Source: Opisthocomus hoazin
Taxonomy: Eukaryota; Chordata; Aves; Opisthocomiformes; Opisthocomidae
Assembly (NCBI RefSeq): GCF_030867145.1
Contig: NC_134440.1
Coordinates: 1,178,001-1,242,000, forward strand
Reading direction: 5' to 3'
Length of the DNA: 64,000 nucleotides
Shown: positions 19,901-34,900 of the stretch, in pieces
How the letters are laid out: the number at the start of each line of letters is the position of its first letter
Position numbering within the stretch: the stretch's first letter is position 1
The notes under the pieces: model-generated
What the model saw: only the letters and a program-made list of their open reading frames with translations
The model's database searches: none
What the model was told of the DNA's origin: nothing
Program-made: the position numbers and the translations under genes

Positions 19901-22900
19901 ACCCATATAAAATTTCAACTTACGAAATACAGTACCTGCAGCCTGAGGAATTGCAAAAGTAGGAGGAAAGCCAGCTCCTGCATACGGAGAAGCAGAGATT
20001 ATTCCTGGGGCACCTGGGAAAGATACACACATTATACAGAGACACCCAACAGCAAGAAAACTCTCAGCTGGACTGTCTTGATCTGTCCTTCAACATCAGC
20101 ATTTAGTTGAAAGCTAAACCCTAAAACAAGCAGCAATTTCAAAATGCCTCTAACGTAACACTGAACTTCAAGAAATTACAAAAGCTATTCCTCCTCTAAC
20201 TCTGCTGTTCTGCAACAGCTCTTAGAATGCAGCTATTGACCAGAACACAAGCTAGTAGCTCCTCTTCACTGTTTAACCACACCATAGTTTTCAAAGTATA
20301 GGTCATAACATCCCAAATTATCACTGTGTCCACAGTGTAGGCAAACAGCAGATGGCACCAGAAGCACAGACAGCTAGAAAACCCCAAGAGTCCCCACCCA
20401 AACGGGGCAGAGCTTCCAGAGCAGCAGCACACACCCACACCCGTATGTTCCTATAGTATTTTGCAGTAGTCTGATTCAACGGTTCCCAAATCGTCCTCGT
20501 TAGTCACACTGTCATCCAAAATTTCCTATGACCAAACACACCGGGATTACACTCCCCCCCTTCCCCAACAGACACACACACCAGCTATATTTGTCCTGCT
20601 CCCACTTCAAGAATTCTCACCGAAAGCAGCTGCCATGGTCTGATCAAGAGAGGGCTGGTTATCCCCAGAAGGTAGGTCTGGTCGTGTATAATCTCTGCTC
20701 TTATCGTTATTGTATTTTACATTGAGACTTGTGAGCTTTGAGAAATCTATGCGCAGCGTACAACAGGCATTGTAGATATTCTGTCCATCTAAAGCCTGCA
20801 AGGAAACAAACCATTCTTCATCCAAGATGCATTTGCACTAAGATCACAGCAACAAATCTCTGGAGAGAGGAGGTGTCACGCCACCCCAGCTACCAGCGGG
20901 TATCTTCAGATGGAGCAGGTCTCTGGCTTGGTGCAGACAAAGCACTGCTTCATCCTACCCCCTCTGGCATTCCCGAGTTAGCTGCACCGCTCTTTGCGGG
21001 GAAAGTCCCTCCCCTGCAGACCCGTGATCTGCCATTAGGGCAATGCTCACCTTAACCTGGTACGACCAGCAAATACTCCAAAAAGCTAGTTTCCAACACC
21101 GATCCTAGATTAATAAAAGCAAGCCTAAAACTTAAAATAACTCAGGTGTTTAGCACTGCAAGCATACTACTCACCAGTTTGGCATGCTGAGCACTCACTG
21201 GGTCAGCATATTGCAACAGGGCCTGAAATTGGTTGTTCTTCGTGAATGTAATTATTTTCAAGACTGTACCAAATTTGGAAAAAATCTGCAAGATAATATT
21301 TGCATATCTTGTTATCTCATTCCCAGGAAGTTAATTTCACATTCATCTCCATTATTAGAAGGAGAAACAACAAAAGTTCTGCTTTTACCTTGTTAGCTTT
21401 CCAGATTTAAGGTTTAAAACAACACCATGGGCACTCTTTAGCTCACATCACAGACCAGACTAGAAAAACATCAGGATGACCAATCCACGCCTTTAAAGTT
21501 GTTTGTTATGAGTTCTTACATAGGAAGACTCACACACACCTTCACAAACTGGAACTTTTCCACAAATTTCAGGGATTCTTAAATGCAGTCAAGCTTGCAT
21601 TTTAAACATGAAGACGAAGTGAAGCAACCACAGCACACAGGAGGAACTTTCCAAATAGGCTACTGCCTAAATGGCTCCTGGACACTATTTGTTTCCCCCT
21701 ACCCTCACACATTTAGCAGCTACTTCTGCTAAACTCTAAACAGAACTTGAAGAGCTGTCTGGAAAACAAATATTTGTCCCTTGCACTGTACCAGACTAAC
21801 CCAATTAAAATGGACCAGCAACCAAATCTCTGGAAATTAAAGTCTGGCCAGATTGGGACCAAAAGCAGAAGAATCTTGTATAGGTGTCAGGGTCTGCAGA
21901 AAGAAATTTGACAGCTACGTTCAGAACTTCAGTTATACAGATAAAAATACATGCTTTCAGAACACAGACATTGCAACTACAATGATTCAGTATTTGTTGC
22001 TACCCCTTCCTCCAGGACAATCTTCACGAAGTTGCAGCCACGTGTTTTACCTGATGCAGAACATCTAGAGTGACAGGATAGAAGAGATTCTCAACAATGA
22101 TCCTCAGGACAGGGCTCTGGCCAGCCATCGCCATTCCTGCATCTACTGCTGCTGCAGAGGCTGACAGCGCTAGGTTTCCAGACTGAACAGAATTCACAGC
22201 TTGCAGAGCTGCTTGGGCACGCTGCAGAACCAAATATTCTGTTAGACTGACACTCCTACTTGCAAAATACACATTCGGCTCTTCTGGAGCTTCTTATCTG
22301 CAAACTACTAGGACAATACAGACCACCCCAATCAGTAAAAGCAATGCAAAAATACAAACTAAATAAAATATTAAGTACTTATGCTATGGCTAGAACCTTG
22401 CTCAGCATCTACTGATGCAGCAAGATTATTCCACTGTTCAGCAAAAACAAAAAACGAGGCTGTTCTGGTGTGAAGCACCATCTCCATCATACTACAGAAG
22501 CTGACAAGACTGACAGATTAATGTACATCTGCTGTAGGGAATCCAGGAGTGGCAAGTGACTTGAAGTTTTCCTGTAGAGTCCCCCTCACGCATATAACAC
22601 TGTGATGTGTTCACTGTTGTGCACCAGATTCTGGCTTTGTTAGATGCACCGAACAGCAGCATTTCATCTGCACAGTATTAGATGCTCTGATCCTGACGAA
22701 AGCCAGCCTGAAAAGTGAGAGGCAGCAAACTGGGTGTACTCAGCAGCCATCCCTGATAAGGATGCACACAAGTAACTCGAACTTCTTTCCAGTGTTCCAG
22801 TCCTGAAAGATTGCCAAGAGCACTTGAGCTGAAAAAGGGAACTCTTCACCCCATGCAGAGCAGGTCTTGCACAGAAACTCTAGACATTCCAGACACAGCC

Positions 22901-25900
22901 TTAAGAACTGCTGTGTTCAAGTGCTGCCCACCTCAAAGCTAGCACTTACCAGCAGATTATACTCTGCTACAGACACAAGTTTTGCCCCATCAGAGCTTCA
23001 TTTTACACAAATCTTTCAAATACTAGCAACAAACACCCTAAAGCACTAGACATTAACCAAGTCTTTGGATAGGTTACTGTTTCTAACTAAAGAATGCTAA
23101 ACCCACCACTTCTCATGATCTCGTATTCACTACACATTTTCTTCCCCTCACATGAAAGCAGTTTTAGCAGCTCATTTAACAGTCTGCTGATACTTTAGGT
23201 AAAAGCTATTATAGGAGACCTTATTCCATAAACTAGAAGCTAGTGGTAGAAATTAAAGTAGCAAATGAAAACTTGTAAGCAAAAGGAAAGGCAATCAAAA
23301 GCCCTCTAGTCTGAAAGCCAGTCTATTCGAACCTAGATCAGAAGTGTTCATATTGAACCAAATTCACAGAAAGTACAACACGCTCCACTTGGCACTTTGG
23401 TAGCTAAACTGAATCCCACCCCCCGCCCCAGGCCTGCACCAACAGCACAAATCACAGCAGTGGCTGAGAACGCCCTGTCCCTCCCACCAGTAGGACAATG
23501 TAAAGAACAAAAACTAACTGCTTGGTTTGGAGAGTTGTCTGTCTTCAGCTCCTTGTGGTTGGAGAACTGAATGTAGATGGCCTGGCTTCGAAGGACTGGA
23601 GTGACTGTGGTGTAGTAGTTTACCATGGTGTTGGATGCCTCCTCTGTGTTCATTTCTATGAAAGCCTGCGCAGAAGTGAAATCCAACATCGACAGATTTA
23701 TCAAAGCAGCTCACACTAGGGGACAGCATTAACACTTAACAGCATTACATGATTAATAACTTCAGGAAGAACTTCCAGCCAAATTGTAACTGTATTCAGT
23801 TTTCACAACTGCATTTACACGCAAGCACAGAATTGTTTAAGTACCGACTGTACACAGAACAAATGAAGATCTTCACTGTCCAGACTGATTTAATGTAATG
23901 TTTCAGTCTCATCCTAAGATCTCCATGCTACGTGTATTTAGGAAACTGGCAATGACAGAAGTGTCTGCAAGAACACAAAAATACAGTGATAATCCAGATT
24001 CTTAACACTTCTCCTATGACGCAAGATCCCATACTTCTCTACTGAGCAGCAAGCCCCCTCACTCTTCCGTACCTTTATGGTCTTCTCTACTTCAAAACAA
24101 AAACATAAGGGGGTGTAGCAAGTCATTATATTAAGTACTTACATATAATCACACCATGCAATATCATAGGCACATATTCGTAATTAAGATTAAAGACATA
24201 GTGTTTTAAGCGATGATTAAAGTTGGCTTGCTTTTTTACTCCTTAATTTGTAAGACAATTTTAGTTACCAAATTAGTGCACACCTTCTGCATTACCCAAG
24301 AGTGTTTTCAGCTTTACCCAGCTCCTTTATTGTCTGCAAAGGTGTCTTTAATATGCAAAGTTACACTGGTGGTTACTCAACCATCAAGGCGGCTTGAGTG
24401 AAAAAGGCCAACTCATATCACTGCTGTCCAAATAATTTACCTGGTCTGTAATTTAAAAACCAGGCATAATGCTAATTATAAGTGACAACCTACAATTATG
24501 GACTTAGCTCTTTGTACAGCCTGAAAATAGTATTTGCTACAGCTCATGGGATAATCACGGAAAAGTAAAATAATAGTATGCAGAAGTTATTGACTCCTAA
24601 TACATGACAGCTGTTTGAACAACTTGGATGTGGTTTACTGACGACAAACTCATCAAGCCTTTGACATAATCCCTGCTTTCAATTATGGAGACAATACCTG
24701 ATTTTTGCCTTTCAACATTAGAAGATTGGTGACCTTGCCAAAAGGTAAGCCCAAAGAAATGACCTCTGCCTCCGTGACATCACTGGGGAGTTTGCGGACA
24801 TGGATTACTCGGGATGGGACCCCAGCATTTCTACTATCGCCTTTGAATTTTTTGCTGTCGTTTCCGTTAGCTGTAAAAAGCAAGAGTTACTACTTATTAG
24901 AGTGGGTTTGAAAGAATATGCACATATTTGTAACTTATGACATAGCTTGTCCTCCCCATCAGGTTATTGGCTCTATTACAGAGAAATTCCATAGTCCAAT
25001 TTAACTAGAGTCTGAAGACACATGGTTTTACTTTTTTTTTTCCAAACTACACGATGCAAGTGACACAGCTGAATGCCACTGCAGTGGAATCAGCTCTCCA
25101 GTGGCCATTTTACAGCTTGTTTACACTACACACCCACCTGCCCTCCTTTCTACTTTGTGTAAGTCCAAGCCACTCATTCTCGGTTGCTGCGTTCTCCCTT
25201 CGCTTTGACTGATATTCTTGGCAATGCAGCAGTTTGAAGGGGACATTTTAACACAAGTGATATTAAACCAAATATGAACCAAACATAGTTTTAGATCAGC
25301 TGGATCATACAGATGGCAAAGCCTGTCAGCAGCTCATCACCAGAGATGTGAGCTGACGCAGTCTGGCAGGGAGGCACGGGCAGAACACGAAGCAGCTCAC
25401 AGGACAACAGTAGCTCAAAGTAAGACAATTCAAGGCATTGACAAGCACAGAGGGCAAAATTCTGGACTGAGCACACAAGGATACTGTCTTGGGTGGGATT
25501 AGTAACCTCTAGATGGTGTAAGACTCCCAAATAGCAGCAAACTACTACAAATAGCCAACATAACCTTACGTGAAATTCAACTGTGCTTTAAGTATAACAG
25601 TTCACAGCAAAACCTGCATGTTCTAACTCTGTAAAATCATTTTAGCAAATGTCCTGCAGCAATTTTATTCAGCCTACTAACCTTTCTAGGGTATAGGGCA
25701 AAAGTTTATTATTAGTCAGCACTTTCCTGTAAAAGGCCTAATAAGTACTAAAAATGAAGTGATTTAAAAATTAAGACTAAGTGGGAAAATCCAGACCTCC
25801 TCACAGTATTTGCAACATTTATAAATTGCTATTCTTCTTTATAGGCAATATTACCTGCAGAGGAAGAGTTGCTGTTCATGATAAAGGGTCCGTTAGTAAC

Positions 25901-28900
25901 ACAAGCAGAGAAAAGCTCGTCAGATCCCCGCTGGAAAAGAAAAGATGAAAGGTAAACTGACAGCATTTTTACTAAGTTCTATTCTGGTACTCCTAAAGCA
26001 GAACAATTGAGATTAAACTGCAGAGAGCTGAACAGAAGTGTAAGTAAAAATATACTGACAGTGGGCAGTGAGCCTCACCTCCATAAATTAAATATAAGCA
26101 AGATCCAATTTAGTAATCGAGTAGCACTACCCAGTATCTCTTTTCAGCTAAGCATTAGGAATCTTTGGAGTTGAAGCATTGCTGAGCTGCCTGAAGCCAC
26201 TAAATGCAGCGTTGTGCACTGATATTCATGTTCTCCTACTGTAGCTAACAAAACAGATTTCTGACTACTCGGTCTTTTCGGTTAAGCTAGAACAACACTT
26301 TAGTTGATCAGGAATAGCACCACAGATAGGCCTCCCGGTCATCATCAAGAGGACAGACATTATTTCACTGTGGGTTACTAGGAGTAAGGAAGTCTTAGGC
26401 AAAATACAAGTTATCAGAAGTTGGCCAAAACTGTTACATATGACTTGGCAAGTAGGAACTAAAGGTGCGTATTTTCCAGCTACAAACAGAAGACACAACT
26501 TTGAGAAACTGAGACCTGAAAGAAATTAATCTCTTCCCCTCCATACCCCCAAAAAAGGCAGATCAGCAAAGTAAAGCTACTAGCAAAAAGGGACTTTTCA
26601 AATTTTAGAGCAGAAATAGGTCCACATATAATATTTGGATTCTAGTACAAAACAGCCTGACCAGTGGATTGTCGTCTTCTAACCACAAACCCCCCAACAG
26701 CAGCACAGCTTTAGGACAACACTACCACAAAGTCTCCGTAAGCGCATTTAAATCAAAAGACAGACTAGCAAACCCGAGTACCACAGGCACAAAATCTTTG
26801 TGATGCCATCCTTTATCACCTTTTGCACTAGGAGTCATTCTGTGTTAAAGTCAACACAGCTACTTGCAAAACAAAGCTATGAGTAGCACAGCATACCCCA
26901 GCATCTTGATCCTGTGGCTTCTCTTACTGCAGCACTGTGCATTTCAGCTCTATGGAGGAGAAAACATTTCACAAAATCCTAAACCAAACTGCTCCTACTA
27001 CAATTAGACTACCTAAGCAAACTGGCATTGCCAAATTCTAGAAGTGCTTTTATTCTAGGCTTTGAAGTAGCTGTAGGCATACTCCCATCCACTTGCACAA
27101 AGTTACTGAACTGCAGGAGCCTGGCACTTCTCCTCCATTCCCTGCAAACAAAGCTCAAGAGATCGGTGGAACAGGGTGCTGTACAGTGTCCGTGTTTCAA
27201 CTGACTGCAGCATCCCCTGTAAAGTCACCCAAATCACCTCAACCGACCAAGACTAGTCTAACCCAAGGAGGAGGCATGGAAAACACAACCAAGACAAAAG
27301 CAAACATGACTTCTTAGCACAATCTATACTTATATACATAATACAGCTTAAAATCAGTATGGCTTAATTCGAAGTAAGTTACATAGAAGACCTCAAACCC
27401 CACTGTAAACTGTGAGCAAACATGATAATATAAATCCAACATAAAAGCACTTTCTCATTATTTTCCACCCAACTCTTACACAGAAATGCCACACCAGAAG
27501 ACTTCATCAACAGAAAAAAAAAAAAACCAGAGCTCATCCCTGCCTTGGCAAACTCCCACCCATCGATGGAAACGTACCCTGCTTCACACTGTGGCCACCA
27601 GAAACTCTATCTTCCACCATGCCCTACATCTGGTGGCACCTGCAGAAACAGTATCTGCGTGACAACAAAAGCTCTCTGCTCACTTCCCCAGCAAACAGGC
27701 TGGAAAAGTAGGTCACAGGAGAGCCCCAGAATGCAGAATTACAGACACAGGTTTGGGCTTTTTTCTTTCCCCCTCAGATCTTGAATTTCTTGTTTGACTA
27801 CTCACTGCCAGCTCTTCAAAGACAGGCTCAAGGACTTTGATGTGCTGAATATGGGAAATTAGGCCAGGTTCCAAAACTGCAGTTCCTGTGCTGCTGCTGG
27901 TCACCTGCAAGCACTGACCAGGTTCCACAAAGGCCACCAGCACCCAGCAAGGTTGTCGTCTTCTAACAGGGTGCAATAATTAGGAATAGGCCTTTTAACA
28001 GCTGTTCTAATTAGCACCTGGATTCCCGAGTACAGTGAGCAGCAAGTTAGTCTGGGAGGCTGTTAGACTGTGATCCCATCCTTTTGATGACTCAAATTAA
28101 TGCATAATTCCAAGGCTAAAAAAATACACGAGTTTCCTGTAAAAACACTCTTGTGCCTGAACTGCTGCAAACACCACAGGTACAGCTCTGCGTTCTGTGG
28201 CCTGGGATACAACGGGCAGCTGCTTCCCAGAACCACCCACCAGCGAACAAAAGCCCCACAGATGCAGCCAAGGGTTTACTGGCCTCCTGAAACCCCTCAC
28301 ATCAGGCCCTAAGGGGTCTCCAGCTTTCTAGAGAATGTTCTTAAATAACAACTTGTAAACTTCTGAACATACAGCACTCCCAGCAGGAACCAAGGCATCT
28401 GCGCAAGCATACTCGGGCAGCCCCAGCAATCCATCATGGAAACTACCAGGAGAACAAGCCACATACTTGGCTCTCATGGAAGCAACACTAGGAAACTGTA
28501 AACTGGAAAAACAAACATTTATGCTATTACGGAAAGAATTTAAATTCCCTGAATTTAACTTTCCTAATGGCTTGTTTAAAATAAACATTTTCCCACATAT
28601 TTTAAAATTTACTTGCAGGGCACTTTGACAAGGAATGCTCATTGCTGCTGGTTTCCACATGATGATGTTTCTTTAATGAAAGAGCAATTCCAAATCCACT
28701 CCCCTCTTATCTTGGAGACAGTCTATGCTGCCTGCTGTGACCAGAGCCAGGAGGCAGAGGGGGATGATTGTTCGACATCAAAAGAAGCAGCAGTCAATTT
28801 GTAAGCTTCCCAGCTGGAAGTACACGCAAATGAAGAGGGAAGACTGCAGCAGTTGGAAAACTACAATTATTCCACGGTCTTTTCTCTACGAAAGGAAGTT

Positions 28901-31900
28901 TTACAGACAGTACATACATAGTACTGTGCAGCTGTACCAAAATGTTTCCACGCAGACTCCCCGGGGAAGAACAGCTTTGAAGCACAAGCCTAGGAGGAGC
29001 GCACCCAGTGCAGTAAGGAGTTGCACTGGTTACGGGGTGCTGCCGTCCTCACACCGCTACAGCCCAGCACCGAGAGCTGCCTCCCACAGAAGGAGGGACC
29101 TTCGACATCAACCGTCACCTGTCATCAGCATTTGTTCTTCCTCCACTACTTCTGGAGCTGATCGTGGATAACCACAAGGAAACTCCATTGATGACTGCTT
29201 TTCAGAATGACCTGAGGCAAACCAACAGGCAGCACTTCATTCATCTGCACCCCTTACCTGGAGCTTCAGGAAGAGCTGGTATCAATCACCTGCCCTTACG
29301 CTCGCAGTGATTGCCATCATCTCTTTCCTGGCCAATGTCTCGTCTTTCTGTACATATTCTAAGCTATGAATAAGCTTTAAAGCCATGCTGTAAATTCAAA
29401 TGCTCCATACCAAGTATCCTAAATCAGTAGAGCCAGAGGAACCAAAGCGAGCCTGGATGTTTTAGAAGGTTTGGAAGAGCTTCTCACCAACAATGTATGC
29501 AATGGGTATTTCGAATTATGTTGGGAGAGCCCGTACAAAGGCTATCGATTCTGAAGTATTCTATTATTTTATTTAAGTTTAAAACTATGCAAACCCAGCA
29601 ATAGGGAGGAGGTGAGCAAACAGCTGTGTGGGTGCTCGGTTGCTCACCAGCATCGATCCACACCACTACTTCTCTACCTTTTTTTATTCTCCAGCTACCA
29701 CGGGGAGGCCCAGCTGCACAGCACCTCGTTTGAGACAGTTCTTCAGATTCTGAAGTTCACATCCCTGTGCACAAGAGGCATTAATTTATGTTGCCTTTTC
29801 TGTTTAGCCAATTCTTTTGCAGCTGCTATTTTTTATGACAAGATTAACAGAAGCAACAGTGTGCTAGCAGTAACACTGCTCTACAAAAAATTCCTCATTT
29901 GAACTAACAGATCTCCTCTTCCTGCTCACAGAAAACAAACACCAGTTTTGAAGATGCGCTGCCAAATCTCACCTAGAGCAGGGTAAGGCTGTTTCTACCA
30001 CCACCATCACCAGTCGGCACGCGTACCACTGCCAGGTGAAACGCTGCCTGGGAGCGTTTCTATGACAGCAGCCTCCTTTTGTCTGCCACACTCCTGGTTA
30101 CAAAAGGTCTATTGCCCAAGCTGCATGAATTTAATAAAACCACCATGCGTCGTGTAGTCTTGCTATCAACAATACTTCAGTTCCCTTCTCCAAATTACAG
30201 AAAGGAAGTCTGCTGCCAGGCAGAATTCTAAGATTTCATACTTTTTCAAGTTATCTTTTCGACCACCCCCCAAACGTTAAGCCTTTTTCTGCTTTGAGGT
30301 TTTAACTATTAAGTTCTAAGAATTTCTAACTAGCCTAGGCTTTCACAGTTTAAAAAGCAACTGCTAATTCATATGAAAACTATAAATTGTCTCCTTTTCA
30401 CTAGGATTTTACCTGAACTTTACTGCAGTTTAGAATAAAGCCAGAGTGTCTCAGTTTCTACCAACACACCCCTATACAATCTTTTAGCTACTTAAAATCC
30501 AGTCACTTCTTTCAAATGGATTACAATAAATCCACTGCATTCTGCCTGTGCAAAAGGTTAGAAACAAATACAAACTAAATGACCATAAAATTACGAATTT
30601 CAAGACAAACAGGTAATACTACAGGGTAACAATCAGCTTTCAGAATGCAACAAGTGTTACAGGCAGAAAGCAAACTTAAAGCACCAGCAAAAAGACTGCA
30701 CACAGGGGAAGGCAGGCCAGCCAGTGACAGGCTAGCCAAGCCTAAGATACACAGAAAACTCTTTCCCTTACTCCCTGAAGAAGCAGCAGCATTCACTGCC
30801 TTTGGATATGGAGCACCCTACACTGCTCTAACAATTTTAAAACAGACTAAGGATAGCAGTATCCCTCCTCCTCATGAGGGAAAAGAGAGAATTAGGAGGC
30901 ATTCAGGCCATCAGCTAACACACACAAAAAGCAAAGCAGGTAACAGCTTCACCTGGAAAACCCCCCTCAAAGTAAACCAAGAAAAAAATCTGTGCTGTTA
31001 GAAGTCCTTGGTCTGCTTTTAAGTTCAGATTAAAAAAAAAAAACTGTCAGAAGTCTTGTAACTCTGCCTGGTCAGAGCATGCAAGCATCGTTCTTCTACT
31101 CCACCTTCCCTACATTCGTAAAGAGATTTTGGACCCAGTAAAAGACCCCTGTAATGTATTACACATACAATGACACACAAATCATTGAGAAGCTCACTCA
31201 AACTCTTTGCTCTGATAACAGCAGCAAAAAAATTTCTTGGAGCACGGAAAGAATCGAGTGTCTCCAAAGCATGCTTCCAGAGCTCTGCACGAGTTCAACC
31301 CCAGGGGACTGGAAGAACGTGCTTTGATACTTCAGCCCACAGCTCAAATCGCTACACTAAGAACTAACACGAGAAATCCAGTCTGATGACATCATCATCA
31401 TCATCACTCACGTTACATTCCTAAATTTTTTCCTGATAGATTCAAGAGCTGGGAATGGAACTAAATTTAAACTACTAGGAAGAAGGATGCCAGTTTTCCT
31501 GGTCTTCCACAGAAGACTCGCTTCTAGCAAGGCTCCCTTCTGTTACCCCCTCTGCCTCCAACACTCTAGTCGTTTAAAGGTAGAGCAGCCTGAAAAACAT
31601 ACCGACTTGGGTCACAAACAGAAAGCGTGAGCCAACTTTTTTGTGAAAACATCTCTGAAGAACACAGAACAACTGCATCCTCCTTCGGTCCTAGTAAAGT
31701 TGGAAAGTTAAGATCAACAGAAAATAACTTCAAGACACCGAAGATTGCAGCCTCTGAGGCGGCTGCTAAGCGAAGCACAACACTGCTGTCTGTCCGTCTG
31801 CAAGCAGCAGCCACGAGCTCAGTGCCACCCACCCCTCCGCTGCACCCTGCTTAAGACACAATTTGCAATCTGATCAGAACCCATAGCAAAAGGGAGGAGA

Positions 31901-34900
31901 AATCACCTTAGTTCAAATTGCTCACTGTACCCTTCTATCATTTATAAAATTAAATCCAACCCAGCCGTCAGCATATTACTTCGATAGCATGAATCTGTGG
32001 GGGGGGCACCAGCCTACCTGGCAGGCTCAGAGTAGGTATTTTTTTAAAAGTATGCTCTGTTCAGCTGGGGCCAGCAAACACCCATCACACACCACTTCAG
32101 GCTTTTTAAATTATTATAACCTAGTTCTTGCCTGGACAAGATTTCACCTAATACCTTTACAGAAGGGCCAGCACGGTAAACTCCCCACTAAGACTCTCAC
32201 AACAGCATACTGGGTACACACACACACACTTTCGGCATCTTTGAATGTAGGTTAGTTGATCAGAGCATTGCAAAGAATTTAGGGCTTCGGAAAATTATTT
32301 TCCTACCATATATATACTGCCACAATAGCTGGCACTGTTTCTATAGTATACAGATAGATTTTTGAGTTCCTAAAAGACACTAGAAGCTCAAGCATTACTC
32401 TAAAGCAATGGCTCACACATCCCAGCGTGAGATTTCGCAATAGGGTGTATTACGAGCTCAAGCACAGACCAGCTTTCAAGCTGAGCCGGATCCTCAGCCC
32501 ACTCATCCAGTCAGCCCCTCCCTGACTTTCTTTCTCAGCCTTCGCTGCTATGGAGACACCCTGAGAAACAAACCTGCCCTTTGAGCAAAGGCAAGGTGTG
32601 GCCATTTGAAATGGCCCAAAATTCCTCAACTCCAAGCACTGCAGAAATGCAGTCATTCTGGCTGTGTAGGGTAGCACACACCCAAGCTTTATGATGTACT
32701 GTTCCCAAGTTGAAACTTAACTAGCAGTCAGCCTTGAGCTTTCTAAATCATTACAGTAGAGCAGACAGATCCTTGGTAAAGCTCAACACAAACACTATCA
32801 GCAAGAAATACTGCTGGATGAGTCACTCCGGGAAAATAAACCTACAAAAGAACATTTTGTGATCAAATCTGTATGATGGCAAATAGAACATCCAGGTTCA
32901 GAAGGAATTTCACACTAATTCAATCTCATCTAAATTGGGGTTGTGTAATGACTACAATCTGCTTTGGCAAACACAAAGCAATCATTACACTGGGATTACC
33001 AACACACACTTGCTGAACTAAGCACAGTATCCGACAAGTTTTCATACGAAGCTTGAAAGACAGCTATACCAGAACCACGCAGAATTTGAAATTAAATAAA
33101 GCTTACTCTTCCTGCTAGTGTGAGATGGCACCAGCACATCTGTATTTTCTAGTTTGACAATACCTGAAACAGATGTCAGTGACAGAGGCCAGAGTCTACC
33201 CCTACACTTGTGGGATTAAAAAGATAAAACAAATTCACGTATATTAAATACTTTCTCTTCTCTTCAACCATCCCAGAGGGCAACACGGGCCTGAGGTTAA
33301 TTCTACAACCATTTTATTAACTGATCATTCTCAAGACAGTCTCACATAATTTCATTTTCATCTACAACAGGAGTCACAGCTTGTTTCCTTTCCAAGTGCA
33401 AGTAATTTTGAGTTAGCTGCCTCATAAAAAATTGGTTTAGATGTGATGGAGAAATCACTTTAAACAGGTCTAATAGCTGATAAGCCTGTGGTAGCAATCT
33501 TGCTTAGCATCTGTGTTTCAACCAATAGTTTAAATTCCTATTAAGCTTCATACAGAATTTAAACAGCTTTCACTGTCCAACCAGAGTGCTCACAAACTGC
33601 CCTGCAAAGGACAGTTATCTATAAATCAAAGACACAAGTGCATAAAAACTGTGTGCAACACTAACACCAATTAGATCAAGCTATTTACCAAATCCAGCAC
33701 ACACAATGGTTGCTGAAAGACATCCATGTATCTTGGTGCCAACATGTGGCTTACACGTGTGATCATGCCTGTTACGGAGAGGCCACAAGAGCCAGCTTGT
33801 TGCAGCTTCTAACTAAAGCCATAGGAGGGGACTGGAATTTCCTCACAACATTCTTGGCCTGCTGCCTGAAGCCATAATTACTGTTCCCATGGCAAAGATC
33901 CTGGCTTGATCACAAATCACTTCTACGCAGTCAGCCTGTATCACACTCTGGCAAATCCTGTTTTAAAAATTAACTTCTGAAATGCCACAGAAGTGTACTT
34001 TTTTCCCTGGAATCGTATTTCCAAAAGAGCCCAACTTAACGAAGAAACAGTAAGATTACTCAGCACCTAAACTATTCTGAGACTTTTTCAGTCACTGAAA
34101 TGCAACTTTACTTAAGAATAATGACTTACCATTCACACTATTTCTAGTGAGTCAGTCCTGCTCAAAGACCATTACAGCTTAAAGAGATAGTGATATCTAG
34201 GCAAATTAAAGAAAAGGAGGGGAGATAGAGAGATATCTTGATCAAATTACTTGGAAGAGGCAACTGCAGGGGTCAGACCCAATACCTCAGAGTTCAAGTA
34301 CAGTGCCCTCCATCTTAAGGACATACCTCCATCCTTTTCAGACATCAATGAAATGATGGGAAAGAATAAATCTTAATTCATGTGTTTCTAATCTGCAGGA
34401 CATTCCAGAAGGCTGTGCATCAAGAGCCCATACCAGACTTGTCATGAGCTTCCTAAACAAGTTCACACACTTTCAACTGAAGAGCCTAGGGACTAGATTA
34501 AATGTGAAGCCCAGGAATGGCTACTACAATTACCATCCTGATTAAGAACAAGACCATCAGGCAGTACAGTGCTCAAGTAGTAAGCCATGAGAACACCTGG
34601 GGACTTCCTAAGTTACAGAACATGAACATAATGAAGACCTCAGAACAATTAACACAAGCAGGTGTGAGCACCCTTAACACACAAATTAAGGATGGGAAAA
34701 AATCCTAAAACAAGGTGCCAGCATCCTGCCTTTTAAAACAACGAAGTAGCACAACCTGATACATACTTTCACAAAGTCCTCAATTTCAAAGGTAGATGTA
34801 GCAACCGGGAACACTTACAGCAGGAAGACCAACCAAGAGGCCACTGTAAAGGACTACTGGCACGTTACTCCCAGTAACATACTGCCTAAAATATGACAAG

